From Phycicoccus sp. CSK15P-2 (GTDB lineage Bacteria > Actinomycetota > Actinomycetes > Actinomycetales > Dermatophilaceae), in contig NZ_JAFDVE010000022.1 of the NCBI RefSeq assembly GCF_016888005.1, positions 98,636 through 162,635 on the forward strand: a stretch of DNA of 64,000 bases. Direction: 5' to 3'. A model generated the notes under the pieces. That model searched no databases. It was not told where the DNA came from and saw only the letters and a program-made list of their open reading frames with translations. A program made the position numbers and the translations under genes. Within the stretch, counting starts at the first letter, position 1, and each line of letters opens with the position of its first letter. Shown piece by piece: positions 1 to 6,614 of the stretch.

Positions 1-1
1 C

Positions 2-1126
2 GAGCTCGTCGTCGCCGACGACGACCCCGCGGAGGCCGAGCAGGTCGCCGGACGCATCGCCGCGCTCGTCGCGGACGGTCATCCGGCCTCGGAGGTCGCG
101 GTCCTCTTCCGCACCAACGGCCAGAGCGAGCAGCTCGAGTCGGCACTCACCGAGCGGGGCATCCCGTACCTCGTGCGGGGCGGGCAGCGGTTCTTCGCGC
201 GCAAGGAGGTCCGTGACGCCGTGCTCCTCCTGCGCGGTGCCGCGCGGACGGACGACGGCTCGGTGCCGCTGCCCGACCTCGTCCGGGACATCCTCGTCGG
301 CGCCGGATGGACCCGCGAGGCGCCGACCACGGGTGGGGCCGCGCGGGAGAGATGGGAGTCCCTCGCGGCACTCGCGGCGCTCTCCGACGACCTCGTCGCC
401 ACGGATGCCGAGGCCCGGCTGCCCGCCTTCGTCCGCGAGCTCGACGAGCGGGCCGCCGCCCAGCACGCCCCGACCGTCCAGGGCGTCACGCTCGCATCCC
501 TCCACGCCGCCAAGGGCCTGGAGTGGGACACCGTGTTCGTCGTCGGCTGCTCCGACGGCCTGCTGCCGATCACGATGGCCGAGACCGCCGACGAGGTCGA
601 GGAGGAGCGCCGGCTGCTCTACGTCGGGGTCACCCGGGCCCGCGAGCGGCTCGTCCTCTCCTACGCCCGGGCCCGCACGCCCGGTGCCAAGGGCACCCGT
701 CGTCCCTCCCGGTTCCTCCACGGCACCGAGTCGGTGCTCGGTGCCGCCGCCGGTGGCCAGCCCCGTCGCACCCGCTCGCGCGGCGGCAGGGAGAAGGCTC
801 CGCTGCGATCCACCTGCCGGGTCTGCGGGGGTGACCTCACGACCGCCAAGGAGCGCACCATCGGACGCTGCACGCTCTGCCCGCCGTCCATGGACGAGCA
901 GCTCTTCGAGGCCCTGCGGGAGTGGCGGCTCACCACCGCGAAGGATGCCGACGTGCCGGCCTACGTCGTCTTCACCGACGCCACCCTCACCGCGATCGCG
1001 GAACGGGTGCCGGGCGACACCGCGGAGCTCTCCCGGATCCCCGGTGTCGGGCCGGTGAAGATCGAACGGTTCGGCGACGCCGTCCTGGCCCTCGTCAGAG
1101 ATTTTTCCGAGTCCCGATCCGACTGA
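2..1126 (+). CDS. uvrD2: ATP-dependent DNA helicase UvrD2, C-terminal part (5' end outside window)
   Basis: About 374 C-terminal residues of a superfamily 1A helicase; the reading frame is open from the window edge. Helicase motif V (GVTLASLHAAKGLEWD) and motif VI (LLYVGVTRAR) are intact, so the second RecA-like domain is complete. Behind them comes a four-cysteine cluster (CRVCGG ... CTLC) and a C-terminal HRDC-type domain ending in a helix-hairpin-helix-like RIPGVGPVKIERFG stretch. Tetracysteine plus HRDC is the layout known for mycobacterial UvrD2. It would unwind DNA 3'-5' in replication or repair. whiB7 follows on the same strand, a neighbourhood also known in mycobacteria. The Walker A half lies upstream and was not seen. 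Confidence 0.93.
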   Translation, partial: ELVVADDDPAEAEQVAGRIAALVADGHPASEVAVLFRTNGQSEQLESALTERGIPYLVRGGQRFFARKEVRDAVLLLRGAARTDDGSVPLPDLVRDILVGAGWTREAPTTGGAARERWESLAALAALSDDLVATDAEARLPAFVRELDERAAAQHAPTVQGVTLASLHAAKGLEWDTVFVVGCSDGLLPITMAETADEVEEERRLLYVGVTRARERLVLSYARARTPGAKGTRRPSRFLHGTESVLGAAAGGQPRRTRSRGGREKAPLRSTCRVCGGDLTTAKERTIGRCTLCPPSMDEQLFEALREWRLTTAKDADVPAYVVFTDATLTAIAERVPGDTAELSRIPGVGPVKIERFGDAVLALVRDFSESRSD

Positions 1127-1176
1127 GCCGCAAGCGTTCTCGTGTACCGGGACACCTCCACGACGACCCGTCCGGG

Positions 1177-1215
1177 TTAAATGCGTTGCCGGGCCCGATC
1201 GGGGCCCAATACAGT
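1177..1215 (+). promoter_or_regulatory. whiB7 promoter with AT-rich element
   Basis: A -35-like TTGCCG (1186-1191) is separated by 18 nt from TACAGT (1210-1215). An AT-rich hexamer TTAAAT (1177-1182) sits immediately upstream of the -35, the arrangement known for WhiB7-autoregulated promoters, where the WhiB7 AT-hook contacts DNA next to sigma-A. A near-palindrome of GGGCCC halves lies in the spacer. Predicted transcription start is near 1222, giving a leader of about 540 nt before whiB7. Confidence 0.65.
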
Positions 1216-1286
1216 TCTCGGCAGCAAGACCTCGCGTGCCCGTCCGGGTGCGTGACACCGCGAGACCCGTGAGGAGGGGTGGACCG

Positions 1287-1520
1287 ATGGAGACGACGAC
1301 GAAGACCGACGCGGCGATGACCGCTGCCGGTGTGACGTGCGCGCGGACCTGGGCCGGTTCCACCACGCTCCACGCGGGCACCAGCGGTCGTCTCCAGGGG
1401 ACCGGTCTGTCCGTCGTCGGGATCGACGTCCGTGACCGCGGCTACGCCTTCAACGCCGCCGCCGCCGATGCCCCGGCCATGGGATCCGCGTCCCCACGCC
1501 TCGAGGGGCCGCCTGTCTAG
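1287..1520 (+). CDS. whiB7 leader ORF (77 codons)
   Basis: ATG at 1287 follows a strong GAGGAGGGG ribosome site at 1271-1279; the frame ends at TAG 1518-1520. The product (METTTKTDAAMTAAGV...) resembles no family I know and is probably regulatory rather than functional. It lies inside the whiB7 leader, and its 3' end overlaps the attenuator: the last codons cover the first arm of the antiterminator and the stop codon sits in the loop of the apical hairpin. Known whiB7 leaders contain an upstream ORF whose slowed translation under ribosome-targeting drugs favours readthrough; here the ORF is long. Inference: a stalling or occupancy sensor. Peptide sequence itself may matter little. Confidence 0.65.
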   Translation: METTTKTDAAMTAAGVTCARTWAGSTTLHAGTSGRLQGTGLSVVGIDVRDRGYAFNAAAADAPAMGSASPRLEGPPV

Positions 1521-1574
1521 ACGCACAGGCGCCACCACCTCGAGGCCGCGGATCCCACCAGGGATCCGCGGCCT
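1481..1574 (+). promoter_or_regulatory. whiB7 transcription attenuator (mutually exclusive antiterminator/terminator)
   Basis: GGGATCCGCG occurs at 1481-1490 and again at 1561-1570, and both copies can pair with CGCGGATCCC at 1547-1556. Pairing of the first copy gives an antiterminator extended by CCTCGAGG (1499-1506) with CCTCGAGG (1538-1545) and capped by CGCCTGT (1510-1516) with ACAGGCG (1525-1531). Pairing of the second copy gives the terminator. The leader ORF ends inside this structure. Confidence 0.8.
1543..1574 (+). terminator. Intrinsic-type terminator in the whiB7 leader
   Basis: Perfect 14-bp stem 1543-1556 with 1561-1574 around an ACCA loop, followed by TTCGTCGT rather than a long U-tract, as is usual in high-GC actinobacteria. 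It lies about 190 nt upstream of the whiB7 start codon. Confidence 0.75.
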
Positions 1575-1762
1575 TCGTCGTATCCCCACCGACCTTCACG
1601 CCTCCAGACCCACAGACGCACCAGACACGCGAGGACCAGGACATGACGACCAGGAGCGAGCGGCGCGACCACGACCGCCCACCCCATACCCAGCGCCCGA
1701 CCGGGCGTGACGGAGCCCACCAGCGCCACACCCGGCGTGACGACCACGGAGGTGAGACCCCC

Positions 1763-2047
1763 ATGCTGACCGAGCTGATCGACCTGCACGCGGTGGCCGT
1801 CCGCGACGGCCAGGGGATCCCCTGCCGAGAGGACGAGCCCGAGCTGTGGTTCGCCGACACCCCCGAGGGAGTCGAGTTCGCCAAGGCACTCTGCCGGACC
1901 TGCCCGGTCCGCGAGCAGTGCCTGGACGGCGCACTGGGCCGGCGGGAGCCGTGGGGCGTCTGGGGCGGCGAGCTGTTCGTCCAGGGCGTCGTCGTGGCCC
2001 GCAAGCGGCCCCGGGGCCGGCCGCGCAAGACCGAGGTCGCCGCCTGA
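1763..2047 (+). CDS. whiB7: Transcriptional regulator WhiB7
   Basis: 94 residues. Four iron-sulfur ligands C21, C44, C47 and C53 (CRTCPVREQC), the WhiB turn GVWGGE, and a C-terminal AT-hook RGRPRK, which separates WhiB7 from other WhiB paralogues. WhiB7 binds the housekeeping sigma factor and activates intrinsic-resistance genes (efflux, ribosome protection) under antibiotic and redox stress; it also activates itself. ATG 1763 is chosen because GGAGGTGAG precedes it at 1748-1756 and family members begin close to MLTELIDL; the frame is open further upstream, to 1643. Expression is set by the autoregulatory promoter and the attenuator upstream. The neighbouring uvrD2 agrees with mycobacterial gene order. 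Confidence 0.95.
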   Translation: MLTELIDLHAVAVRDGQGIPCREDEPELWFADTPEGVEFAKALCRTCPVREQCLDGALGRREPWGVWGGELFVQGVVVARKRPRGRPRKTEVAA

Positions 2048-2085
2048 CCGGCGGCCACCACCAGACCTTCCGACAGGAGAGAGCC

Positions 2086-2217
2086 ATGTACCACCGACGG
2101 ATGCAGCAGGTCCGTCGCGTCGTGCACCGGCGTCGCGTCCACGAGGCGCAGCGCTTGGAGCGCGAGGCGGCGAACCGCGAGCAGATCCGCGCGGTCGTCC
2201 ACGCGATCGTCCGATGA
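2086..2217 (+). CDS. Small basic hypothetical protein downstream of whiB7
   Basis: 43 residues, almost one third Arg or Lys (MYHRRMQQVRRVVHRRRV...). ATG 2086 has a good ribosome site GGAGAG at 2076-2081 and lies 38 nt after the whiB7 stop, so it is probably co-transcribed, ahead of the terminator at 2244-2272. No family recognised. The charge suggests nucleic-acid or ribosome contact, but this is a guess. It could also be a chance frame; the ribosome site and placement are the only support. Confidence 0.5.
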   Translation: MYHRRMQQVRRVVHRRRVHEAQRLEREAANREQIRAVVHAIVR

Positions 2218-2243
2218 CGTCCGTCCACGACGCGCCCGCACGC

Positions 2244-2272
2244 ACCGCCCCCGACGCCGCGTCGGGGGCGGT
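2244..2272 (+). terminator. Hairpin terminator after the whiB7 unit
   Basis: Perfect 12-bp GC-rich stem 2244-2255 with 2261-2272, five-base loop, no U-tract. It closes the whiB7 transcription unit before the next promoter. Confidence 0.65.
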
Positions 2273-2338
2273 GCCCGTCCCGGTGCCGGCGCTGCGTGCC
2301 CGCGACTTCTGGCGGGCCGTGGCCGGCGAGCTGCTGGC

Positions 2339-2350
2339 TACGCTGGCGTC
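2339..2350 (+). promoter_or_regulatory. Leaderless promoter -10 (TACGCT)
   Basis: TACGCT at 2339-2344 is followed by six bases and then ATG 2351, so transcription should begin at or next to the start codon. No ribosome site is present, which supports a leaderless mRNA. Confidence 0.6.
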
Positions 2351-2923
2351 ATGGCCACGTTGACGATCGCCCAGGACCCCACCGCCGACAAGGTGCTGTC
2401 CGAGGACCCGTTCGCCCTCCTCACCGGGATGCTGCTGGACCAGCAGTTCCCGATGGAGCGCGCGTTCGCCGGGCCGGCCAAGGTCCTCGACCGGTTCGGC
2501 ACCCTCGACCCGGCCGCGGTGGCCGCCGCCGAGCCCGAGGCCTTCGCCGACCTCTGCGCCACGCCGCCTGCCATCCACCGCTACGGCAGGTCCATGGCCG
2601 GACGCATCCAGGCCCTGGCCGTCGTCGTCCGGGACGAGTACGGCGGCGATGCGAGCGCGATCTGGACCGGCGTGGTCGATGGCCGCGAGCTCGTCGCCCG
2701 GCTCAAGGCGCTGCCGGGGTTCGGTGACCAGAAGGCCCGGATCTTCGCGGCCCTGCTGGGCAAGCAGCTCGGCGTGCGGCCCGACGGCTGGGAGGACGCC
2801 TGCGGCGCCTACGCCGAGCACGGGTCGTTCCGGTCGGTGGCCGACGTCGTCGACGAGGGCTCGCTGCAGAAGGTGCGGGAGTTCAAGAAGGCCGCGAAGG
2901 CGGCGGCCAAGGCCAAGGGCTGA
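2351..2923 (+). CDS. HhH-GPD-type base-excision repair protein
   Basis: 190 residues. The core contains the helix-hairpin-helix LKALPGFGDQKARIFAALLG and an N-terminal alpha-helical half (DPFALLTGMLLDQQFPMERAF) typical of the small actinobacterial HhH-GPD family. Related enzymes are DNA glycosylases that excise damaged bases, but the substrate of this family is not established. After the hairpin the usual catalytic Asp region reads RPDGWEDACGAY, so a catalytic acid is plausible. No C-terminal 4Fe-4S cysteines. The tail is Lys/Ala-rich (KKAAKAAAKAKG), as in many nucleoid-associated proteins. Start ATG 2351 is leaderless. The small zinc protein downstream begins 2 nt after the stop. Confidence 0.85.
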   Translation: MATLTIAQDPTADKVLSEDPFALLTGMLLDQQFPMERAFAGPAKVLDRFGTLDPAAVAAAEPEAFADLCATPPAIHRYGRSMAGRIQALAVVVRDEYGGDASAIWTGVVDGRELVARLKALPGFGDQKARIFAALLGKQLGVRPDGWEDACGAYAEHGSFRSVADVVDEGSLQKVREFKKAAKAAAKAKG

Positions 2924-2925
2924 CC

Positions 2926-3114
2926 GTGCCCGACCCCGCGGGAGGCACGCCGCCCGTCTGCGCGGTCTGCGGCGCGACGCCGGAGGACGAGGTGCGGGCC
3001 CGCATCGCCTGGACCCGCGGGACCGAGGCCGGACGGGACGTCTGGACCTGCACCGCCTGCAGCCGTGAGCACCTGCGCAGCATCGAGGGCAAGCTCGACT
3101 CCGCGTGGTGGTGA
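2926..3114 (+). CDS. Small putative zinc-ribbon protein
   Basis: 62 residues starting at GTG 2926, only 2 nt after the glycosylase-like gene, so co-transcribed and probably translationally coupled. Two CxxC knuckles (CAVCG near residue 12 and CTACS near residue 42) suggest one structural zinc. Similar short zinc-ribbon proteins are common in actinobacteria with no known role. No membrane segment or signal peptide. The next gene is convergent and starts its stop codon 7 nt downstream. Confidence 0.75.
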   Translation: MPDPAGGTPPVCAVCGATPEDEVRARIAWTRGTEAGRDVWTCTACSREHLRSIEGKLDSAWW

Positions 3115-3120
3115 CGCAGG

Positions 3121-4470
3121 TCAGACGCTGCTCGGGTCCGGGGGGATGCGGGACTCGTCGACGCCCGGGAGGTACGCGCACACCATGTCGCGCAGCGGCA
3201 CGGTGCCGCCGATCTGGCTGAGCACCCCGATCCCGCCGAGCCACACCCGGTGGATCAGCAGGTACTCCGGCGGCAGGTTGAGCTTGAGCCCGACGAGGAA
3301 CTGCGGCCGCCGGGGGTCCTGGATCTGCGCCGCCGCACCCCGCAGCCACTCGCGCGTCGGGGTGAACTCCTCGTGGAGGATCGGCTCGACGAGCGGCTCG
3401 AGGTACTCGACGAGCCCGTCCGGGTCGATGTCGATGCCACGCTTGATGAACCCCTCGGCCCGCAGCACCCGGACGAGCTCCTCGCCGTCCCCGGCCAGCG
3501 CGGACGTGAGGATGCCGCCCATCTCGACGGGGAGACCCTCCGGCAGCCGGTTCACGGCCCCGAAGTCGAGCACACCGAGCCGGCCGTCCGGGGTGATCCG
3601 GAAGTTCCCGGGGTGCGGGTCGGCGTGCAGCAGCCGCGCGAGCGTCGGCGCCCGGAGCTGGAACTCGAGGTAGAGCGTCGCGGCCTGGTCCCGCTCGGCC
3701 TGCGTGCCGTCGGCGATGACCCGGGCGAGCGGCGTGCCCTCGACCCACTCGGTGACGATCACCTGGGGCGACTCGACGAGGACGTCGGGGACGAGGACGT
3801 CCTCGTCGTCGCGGAACGCGCGCGCGAAGTGCCGCTGGTGCCGCGCCTCGAGGCCGTAGTCGAGCTCCTCGGACATCCGCGCCCGGAGCTCGTCCATGAT
3901 CGGCTTGATGTCGATACCCGGGACCCACGACCCGGCGACCCGCGCGACCCGGGAGATCTGGTTGAGGTCGGACAGCAAGGCCTTCGCGGCGCCGGGGTAC
4001 TGGATCTTGACCGCGACCTCCCGGCCGTCGCGCCAGGTCGCGCGGTGCACCTGCCCGATCGAGGCGGCCGCCGCCGGCACGTCGTCGAACTCGACGAGCT
4101 TCGTGCCGGCCCATCGGGGCCCGAGCTCCTCGGCCAGGATGGCGTGGACCCGGTCGGCGCCCATCGGGGGCCCGGACTCCTGGAGCTTGGTGAGCGTCGC
4201 CCGGTACGGTGCCGCGAGCTCCTCCGGCATCGCGGCCTCCATGACCGACAGCGCCTGGCCGAACTTCATCGCACCCCCCTTGAGCTGGCCCAGGACGGCG
4301 AACATCTGCTCGGCCGTGCGCGCTTGCAGCTCGGCGGCCACGGCCTCGGCGGGGCGCCCACCGACGCGCTTGCCGACGCCGAGCGCCGCCCGCCCGGCGT
4401 GGCCCAGGGGGAGACCGGCGAGGCGGGCCGCGCGGGCGATCGACGACCCGGGGATCTCGCGCTCGCTCAC
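3121..4470 (-). CDS. ABC1/UbiB-family atypical protein kinase
   Basis: 449 residues. Signature elements in order: KxGQ motif (KGGAMKFGQ), Ala-rich loop AAAASIGQVH that replaces the Gly-rich loop, VAVKIQYPG with the ATP-binding Lys, LHADPHPGNF catalytic loop and LDFGAV metal-binding DFG. All key residues are present, so it should bind ATP; family members act mainly as ATPases in lipid or quinone metabolism. Start GTG 4470 overlaps the upstream stop codon as GTGA, so translation is coupled to the gene at 4467-5024. The frame stays open upstream, but that part belongs to the neighbour. The matching pair in M. tuberculosis would be Rv3197/Rv3196, next to whiB7. C-terminus convergent with the small zinc protein. 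Confidence 0.9.
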   Translation of the reverse strand: MSEREIPGSSIARAARLAGLPLGHAGRAALGVGKRVGGRPAEAVAAELQARTAEQMFAVLGQLKGGAMKFGQALSVMEAAMPEELAAPYRATLTKLQESGPPMGADRVHAILAEELGPRWAGTKLVEFDDVPAAAASIGQVHRATWRDGREVAVKIQYPGAAKALLSDLNQISRVARVAGSWVPGIDIKPIMDELRARMSEELDYGLEARHQRHFARAFRDDEDVLVPDVLVESPQVIVTEWVEGTPLARVIADGTQAERDQAATLYLEFQLRAPTLARLLHADPHPGNFRITPDGRLGVLDFGAVNRLPEGLPVEMGGILTSALAGDGEELVRVLRAEGFIKRGIDIDPDGLVEYLEPLVEPILHEEFTPTREWLRGAAAQIQDPRRPQFLVGLKLNLPPEYLLIHRVWLGGIGVLSQIGGTVPLRDMVCAYLPGVDESRIPPDPSSV

Positions 4471-5024
4471 CCCACCATTCTCACCGACCGGCACCCGCAC
4501 CCGGGCCGGGAGGTCCAGAACCGGTGCGCGACCGTCCACCCACGACCCGAGATCTCGGTCGAGATGCCGGCCAGCGACGGGTCTCCACCGAGCACCGACA
4601 GCACGGTGACGGTGGAGACGGCGGCGGCGAGGACCACCGCGCCGGGCGAGGGCCAGGCCGCCCCGTCGTCCCGGGCGGGTACCGCCCCGGAGACGCAGCC
4701 GAGGCACGGCGACGTGCCGGGGACGACGAGCGGGCCGACGACCACGCGACCGGAGAGGCCGACCACGGGTAGCTGGGGCACCGCACGACCCGACCAGGGC
4801 GCCGCGACCGACGGTGACCTCACCCACGAGGGCCGGTCGCCCTCGGTGACGAGGACGACGGCTCCCGGCGCCGGGCCGCCGGTCTCGGCCTCGAGCTCCG
4901 CGGCGTCGGCGGCGAGACCGCCGGCGCGGACCCGGACCCCGGAGCGCCGCAGCTGGCTCGTCGTCTCGTCGGCGAGCCGGCCCCAGCCGTCGACGACGAC
5001 GTGCCCCTGCTCGCGCGCCACCAC
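4467..5024 (-). CDS. Truncated TOMM cyclodehydratase / ThiF-like protein
   Basis: 185 residues from GTG 5024, which has GGAGGAGGG six to eight bases upstream. The C-terminal half matches the partner subunit of azoline-forming cyclodehydratases: VVGPLVVPGTSPCLGC, an Ala-rich helix, a TEIS strand, and a final CGC, so a CxxC plus CxC zinc site. The adenylation and leader-binding parts of full-length ThiF-like proteins are not there. The N-terminus (HVVVDGWGRLADETTSQLRRSGVRVR) looks like a short Rossmann-type piece. No YcaO gene is in view, so a natural-product role is unlikely. Its fixed pairing with the ABC1 kinase (4-nt overlap) suggests a shared function, unknown. Confidence 0.7.
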   Translation of the reverse strand: MVAREQGHVVVDGWGRLADETTSQLRRSGVRVRAGGLAADAAELEAETGGPAPGAVVLVTEGDRPSWVRSPSVAAPWSGRAVPQLPVVGLSGRVVVGPLVVPGTSPCLGCVSGAVPARDDGAAWPSPGAVVLAAAVSTVTVLSVLGGDPSLAGISTEISGRGWTVAHRFWTSRPGCGCRSVRMVG

Positions 5025-5106
5025 AGCCCTCCTCCACGTCCGACCCCGCCATCCTGCCGGGCCGGGCGCCAGGCCGCGGCGCGTCGTCCACAGGCCCGGA
5101 CACGGC

Positions 5107-5138
5107 GACGGCCCCGCACCACGAGGGTCGGGGCCGTC
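5107..5138 (-). terminator. Hairpin terminator after the DUF5679 gene
   Basis: 10-bp perfect stem 5107-5116 with 5129-5138, 12-base loop. It separates the DUF5679 gene from the kinase pair, both read on the minus strand. Confidence 0.6.
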
Positions 5139-5157
5139 CGCCGGTGTCGGGAAGGGG

Positions 5158-5319
5158 TCAGACCTTGCCGAGGATGCGGTTGAGGTTCGTCCCACACACG
5201 GGGCACTGGCCCTTGGCCATCCGCCGTCCGTTGTCGGAGACCACGACCTTGCCCTCCGCCTCGCGCTTCTCCTTGCACTTCACGCAGTAGAACTCGCCCT
5301 TGTAGGTCTCATCGGCCAT
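5158..5319 (-). CDS. DUF5679 small zinc-ribbon protein
   Basis: 53 residues: MADETYKGEFYCVKCKEKRE ... GQCPVCGTNLNRILGKV. Two CxxC pairs (FYCVKCKEK, GQCPVCGTN) frame the protein and should bind one zinc. This is the compact DUF5679 architecture found across actinobacteria, where the protein is normally as short as here; function unknown. ATG 5319 with GAGAAACGG upstream. Own terminator at 5107-5138 indicates a monocistronic unit. Confidence 0.88.
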   Translation of the reverse strand: MADETYKGEFYCVKCKEKREAEGKVVVSDNGRRMAKGQCPVCGTNLNRILGKV

Positions 5320-5507
5320 CGCCGTTTCTCCGTTCGTGCAGGTCGGGGAGCCCACCGACCGCGGGTGAGGCCGCCGAAGCGGCCAGGACCGTCTCACGAT
5401 ATCGACGGGCACGCGTGACTCAGGCCCAGGACGCGGGCGGGTCCCGGGCCGAAGGCGCCCCGTCAGCCACACCGTCACCATCCACCACACGAGTGCTCCC
5501 GGGCGGC

Positions 5508-5519
5508 TACCATCCTGCC
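5508..5519 (+). promoter_or_regulatory. Leaderless promoter -10 (TACCAT)
   Basis: TACCAT at 5508-5513, six bases, then GTG 5520. This decides the start of the YgjP-like gene, whose frame is open for another 105 nt upstream without a ribosome site. Confidence 0.6.
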
Positions 5520-6068
5520 GTGGGGAGACCGGACGTCGAGGTCCGCCGCAGCAGGCGGCGCCGCCGCACCGTGAGCGCCTACCGGGACGGTGGGCGCACC
5601 GTCGTGCTCATCCCCGCGAGCTTCTCCTCCGCCGAGGAGGCGCGCTGGGTCGACCGCATGCTCGAGCGTCTCGCACGGGGCGAACGGCGCCGGGCGCTCG
5701 GTGACGACGATCTCGAGGCCCGCGCGGCCCGCCTCTCCGAGCGCTACCTCGGCGGCCATGCCCGGCCCGCGTCCGTGCGCTGGGTGTCGACGATGGAGAA
5801 GCGATGGGGCTCGTGCACCCCGGCGGACTCCTCCATCCGCGTCTCGGACCGGCTGCGCGACGCCCCCGGCTACGTCCTCGACTACGTGTTGCTGCACGAG
5901 CTCGCCCACCTGCTCGTCTCCGGCCACGGGCCGGCGTTCTGGCGGCTGCTCGGCTCCTACCCCCGGCTGGAGCGGGCCCGAGGCTTCCTCGAGGGCTGGT
6001 CCCGCGCGCCCGGGGCCGCGACCTCAGCCGAGACCGAGAGCCCGGCGGGCGAGGTCGACGAGGGGTGA
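5520..6068 (+). CDS. YgjP/DUF45-type metal-dependent hydrolase
   Basis: 182 residues. Zincin-type active site YVLLHELAHLLVSGHGPAFWRLLG: HELAH gives two metal ligands and the catalytic Glu, and the His of GHGPAFW the third ligand. VRWVSTMEKRWGSCTP upstream is the conserved RWGSC element of the YgjP/WLM-like family. E. coli YgjP is a small nucleotide- or protein-directed hydrolase of uncertain role. Start GTG 5520 is set by the leaderless promoter; an alternative GTG at 5415 would add 35 low-complexity residues. The 3' end overlaps the convergent Nudix gene by 45 bp, so no shared terminator fits between them. Confidence 0.85.
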   Translation: MGRPDVEVRRSRRRRRTVSAYRDGGRTVVLIPASFSSAEEARWVDRMLERLARGERRRALGDDDLEARAARLSERYLGGHARPASVRWVSTMEKRWGSCTPADSSIRVSDRLRDAPGYVLDYVLLHELAHLLVSGHGPAFWRLLGSYPRLERARGFLEGWSRAPGAATSAETESPAGEVDEG

Positions 6069-6614
6069 GAGCTCGCCCCGCGTGCCCTCGGGCAGGGCGT
6101 CCACCGGCCACCACCGCAGGTCGAGCGACTCGGGACCGACCTGCGGGGCCGCGCCCTCCGTAGCCATCGCCGCGTACCGGACGTCCAGGTGCTCCCGGCA
6201 ACGGCCGAAGTCGCCGGCGAGGACGTGACGGTCCAGCTGGACGGGCTCGGGCAGCGGCTCCACGCCGAGGATGCCGGACTCCTCGCGGGCCTCCCGCGCG
6301 GCCGCCGCCCACAGCCCGCGATCGCCCTGCTCGAGGTGCCCGCCGAGCTGGAACCACCGCCCGGCACGGCGGTGGTGGGTGAGGAGCACGTTCCGTCCTG
6401 CGGAGTCCAGGACGACGCAGGACGCGGTGAGGTGTGCGGGCGGCCCGGTCTTCGCCACCCCGTCAGGGAACGAGGCGAGGTGCTCGAGGTAGGAGCGGCG
6501 CAGCGCCTCCTGCCGGGCGTCGGGCGCCGACCAGGCCCCGAGGACGGTGGCGGCGTCCCGGACGAGATGCGCGTGCGCCCGGGCGACCTCGGCCGACGTC
6601 GACGGCGCGTTCAC
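6024..6614 (-). CDS. Nudix hydrolase
   Basis: 196 residues. The Nudix helix reads GHLEQGD ... REAREESGI; the terminal REAREESGI is canonical, but Asp replaces the usual first Glu and the spacing to REx is one residue longer than consensus, so catalysis may be altered or the substrate special. N-terminal 60 residues are helical (AHLVRDAATVLGAW...). It should cleave a nucleoside diphosphate-linked molecule. Start GTG 6614 overlaps the stop of the metalloprotease-family gene as GTGA, so the two are co-translated. The last 15 codons overlap the convergent YgjP-like gene. Confidence 0.82.
   Translation of the reverse strand: MNAPSTSAEVARAHAHLVRDAATVLGAWSAPDARQEALRRSYLEHLASFPDGVAKTGPPAHLTASCVVLDSAGRNVLLTHHRRAGRWFQLGGHLEQGDRGLWAAAAREAREESGILGVEPLPEPVQLDRHVLAGDFGRCREHLDVRYAAMATEGAAPQVGPESLDLRWWPVDALPEGTRGELSPLVDLARRALGLG

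Noticed and set aside
4467..5024. A RiPP (azole peptide) biosynthetic cluster
   Set aside because: No YcaO cyclodehydratase, precursor peptide, dehydrogenase or exporter is in the neighbourhood.
4470..5103. Reading the ABC1 kinase as a 660-residue protein with a long N-terminal extension
   Set aside because: The extension is the out-of-frame shadow of the TOMM/ThiF-like gene at 4467-5024, and the GTGA overlap at 4470 is a better start.
3250..5418. Long plus-strand frames opposite the kinase (and similar 500-1300-residue frames opposite kgd and others)
   Set aside because: Compositional shadows of high-GC genes: Arg/Pro/Ala-rich, no domains, no ribosome site.
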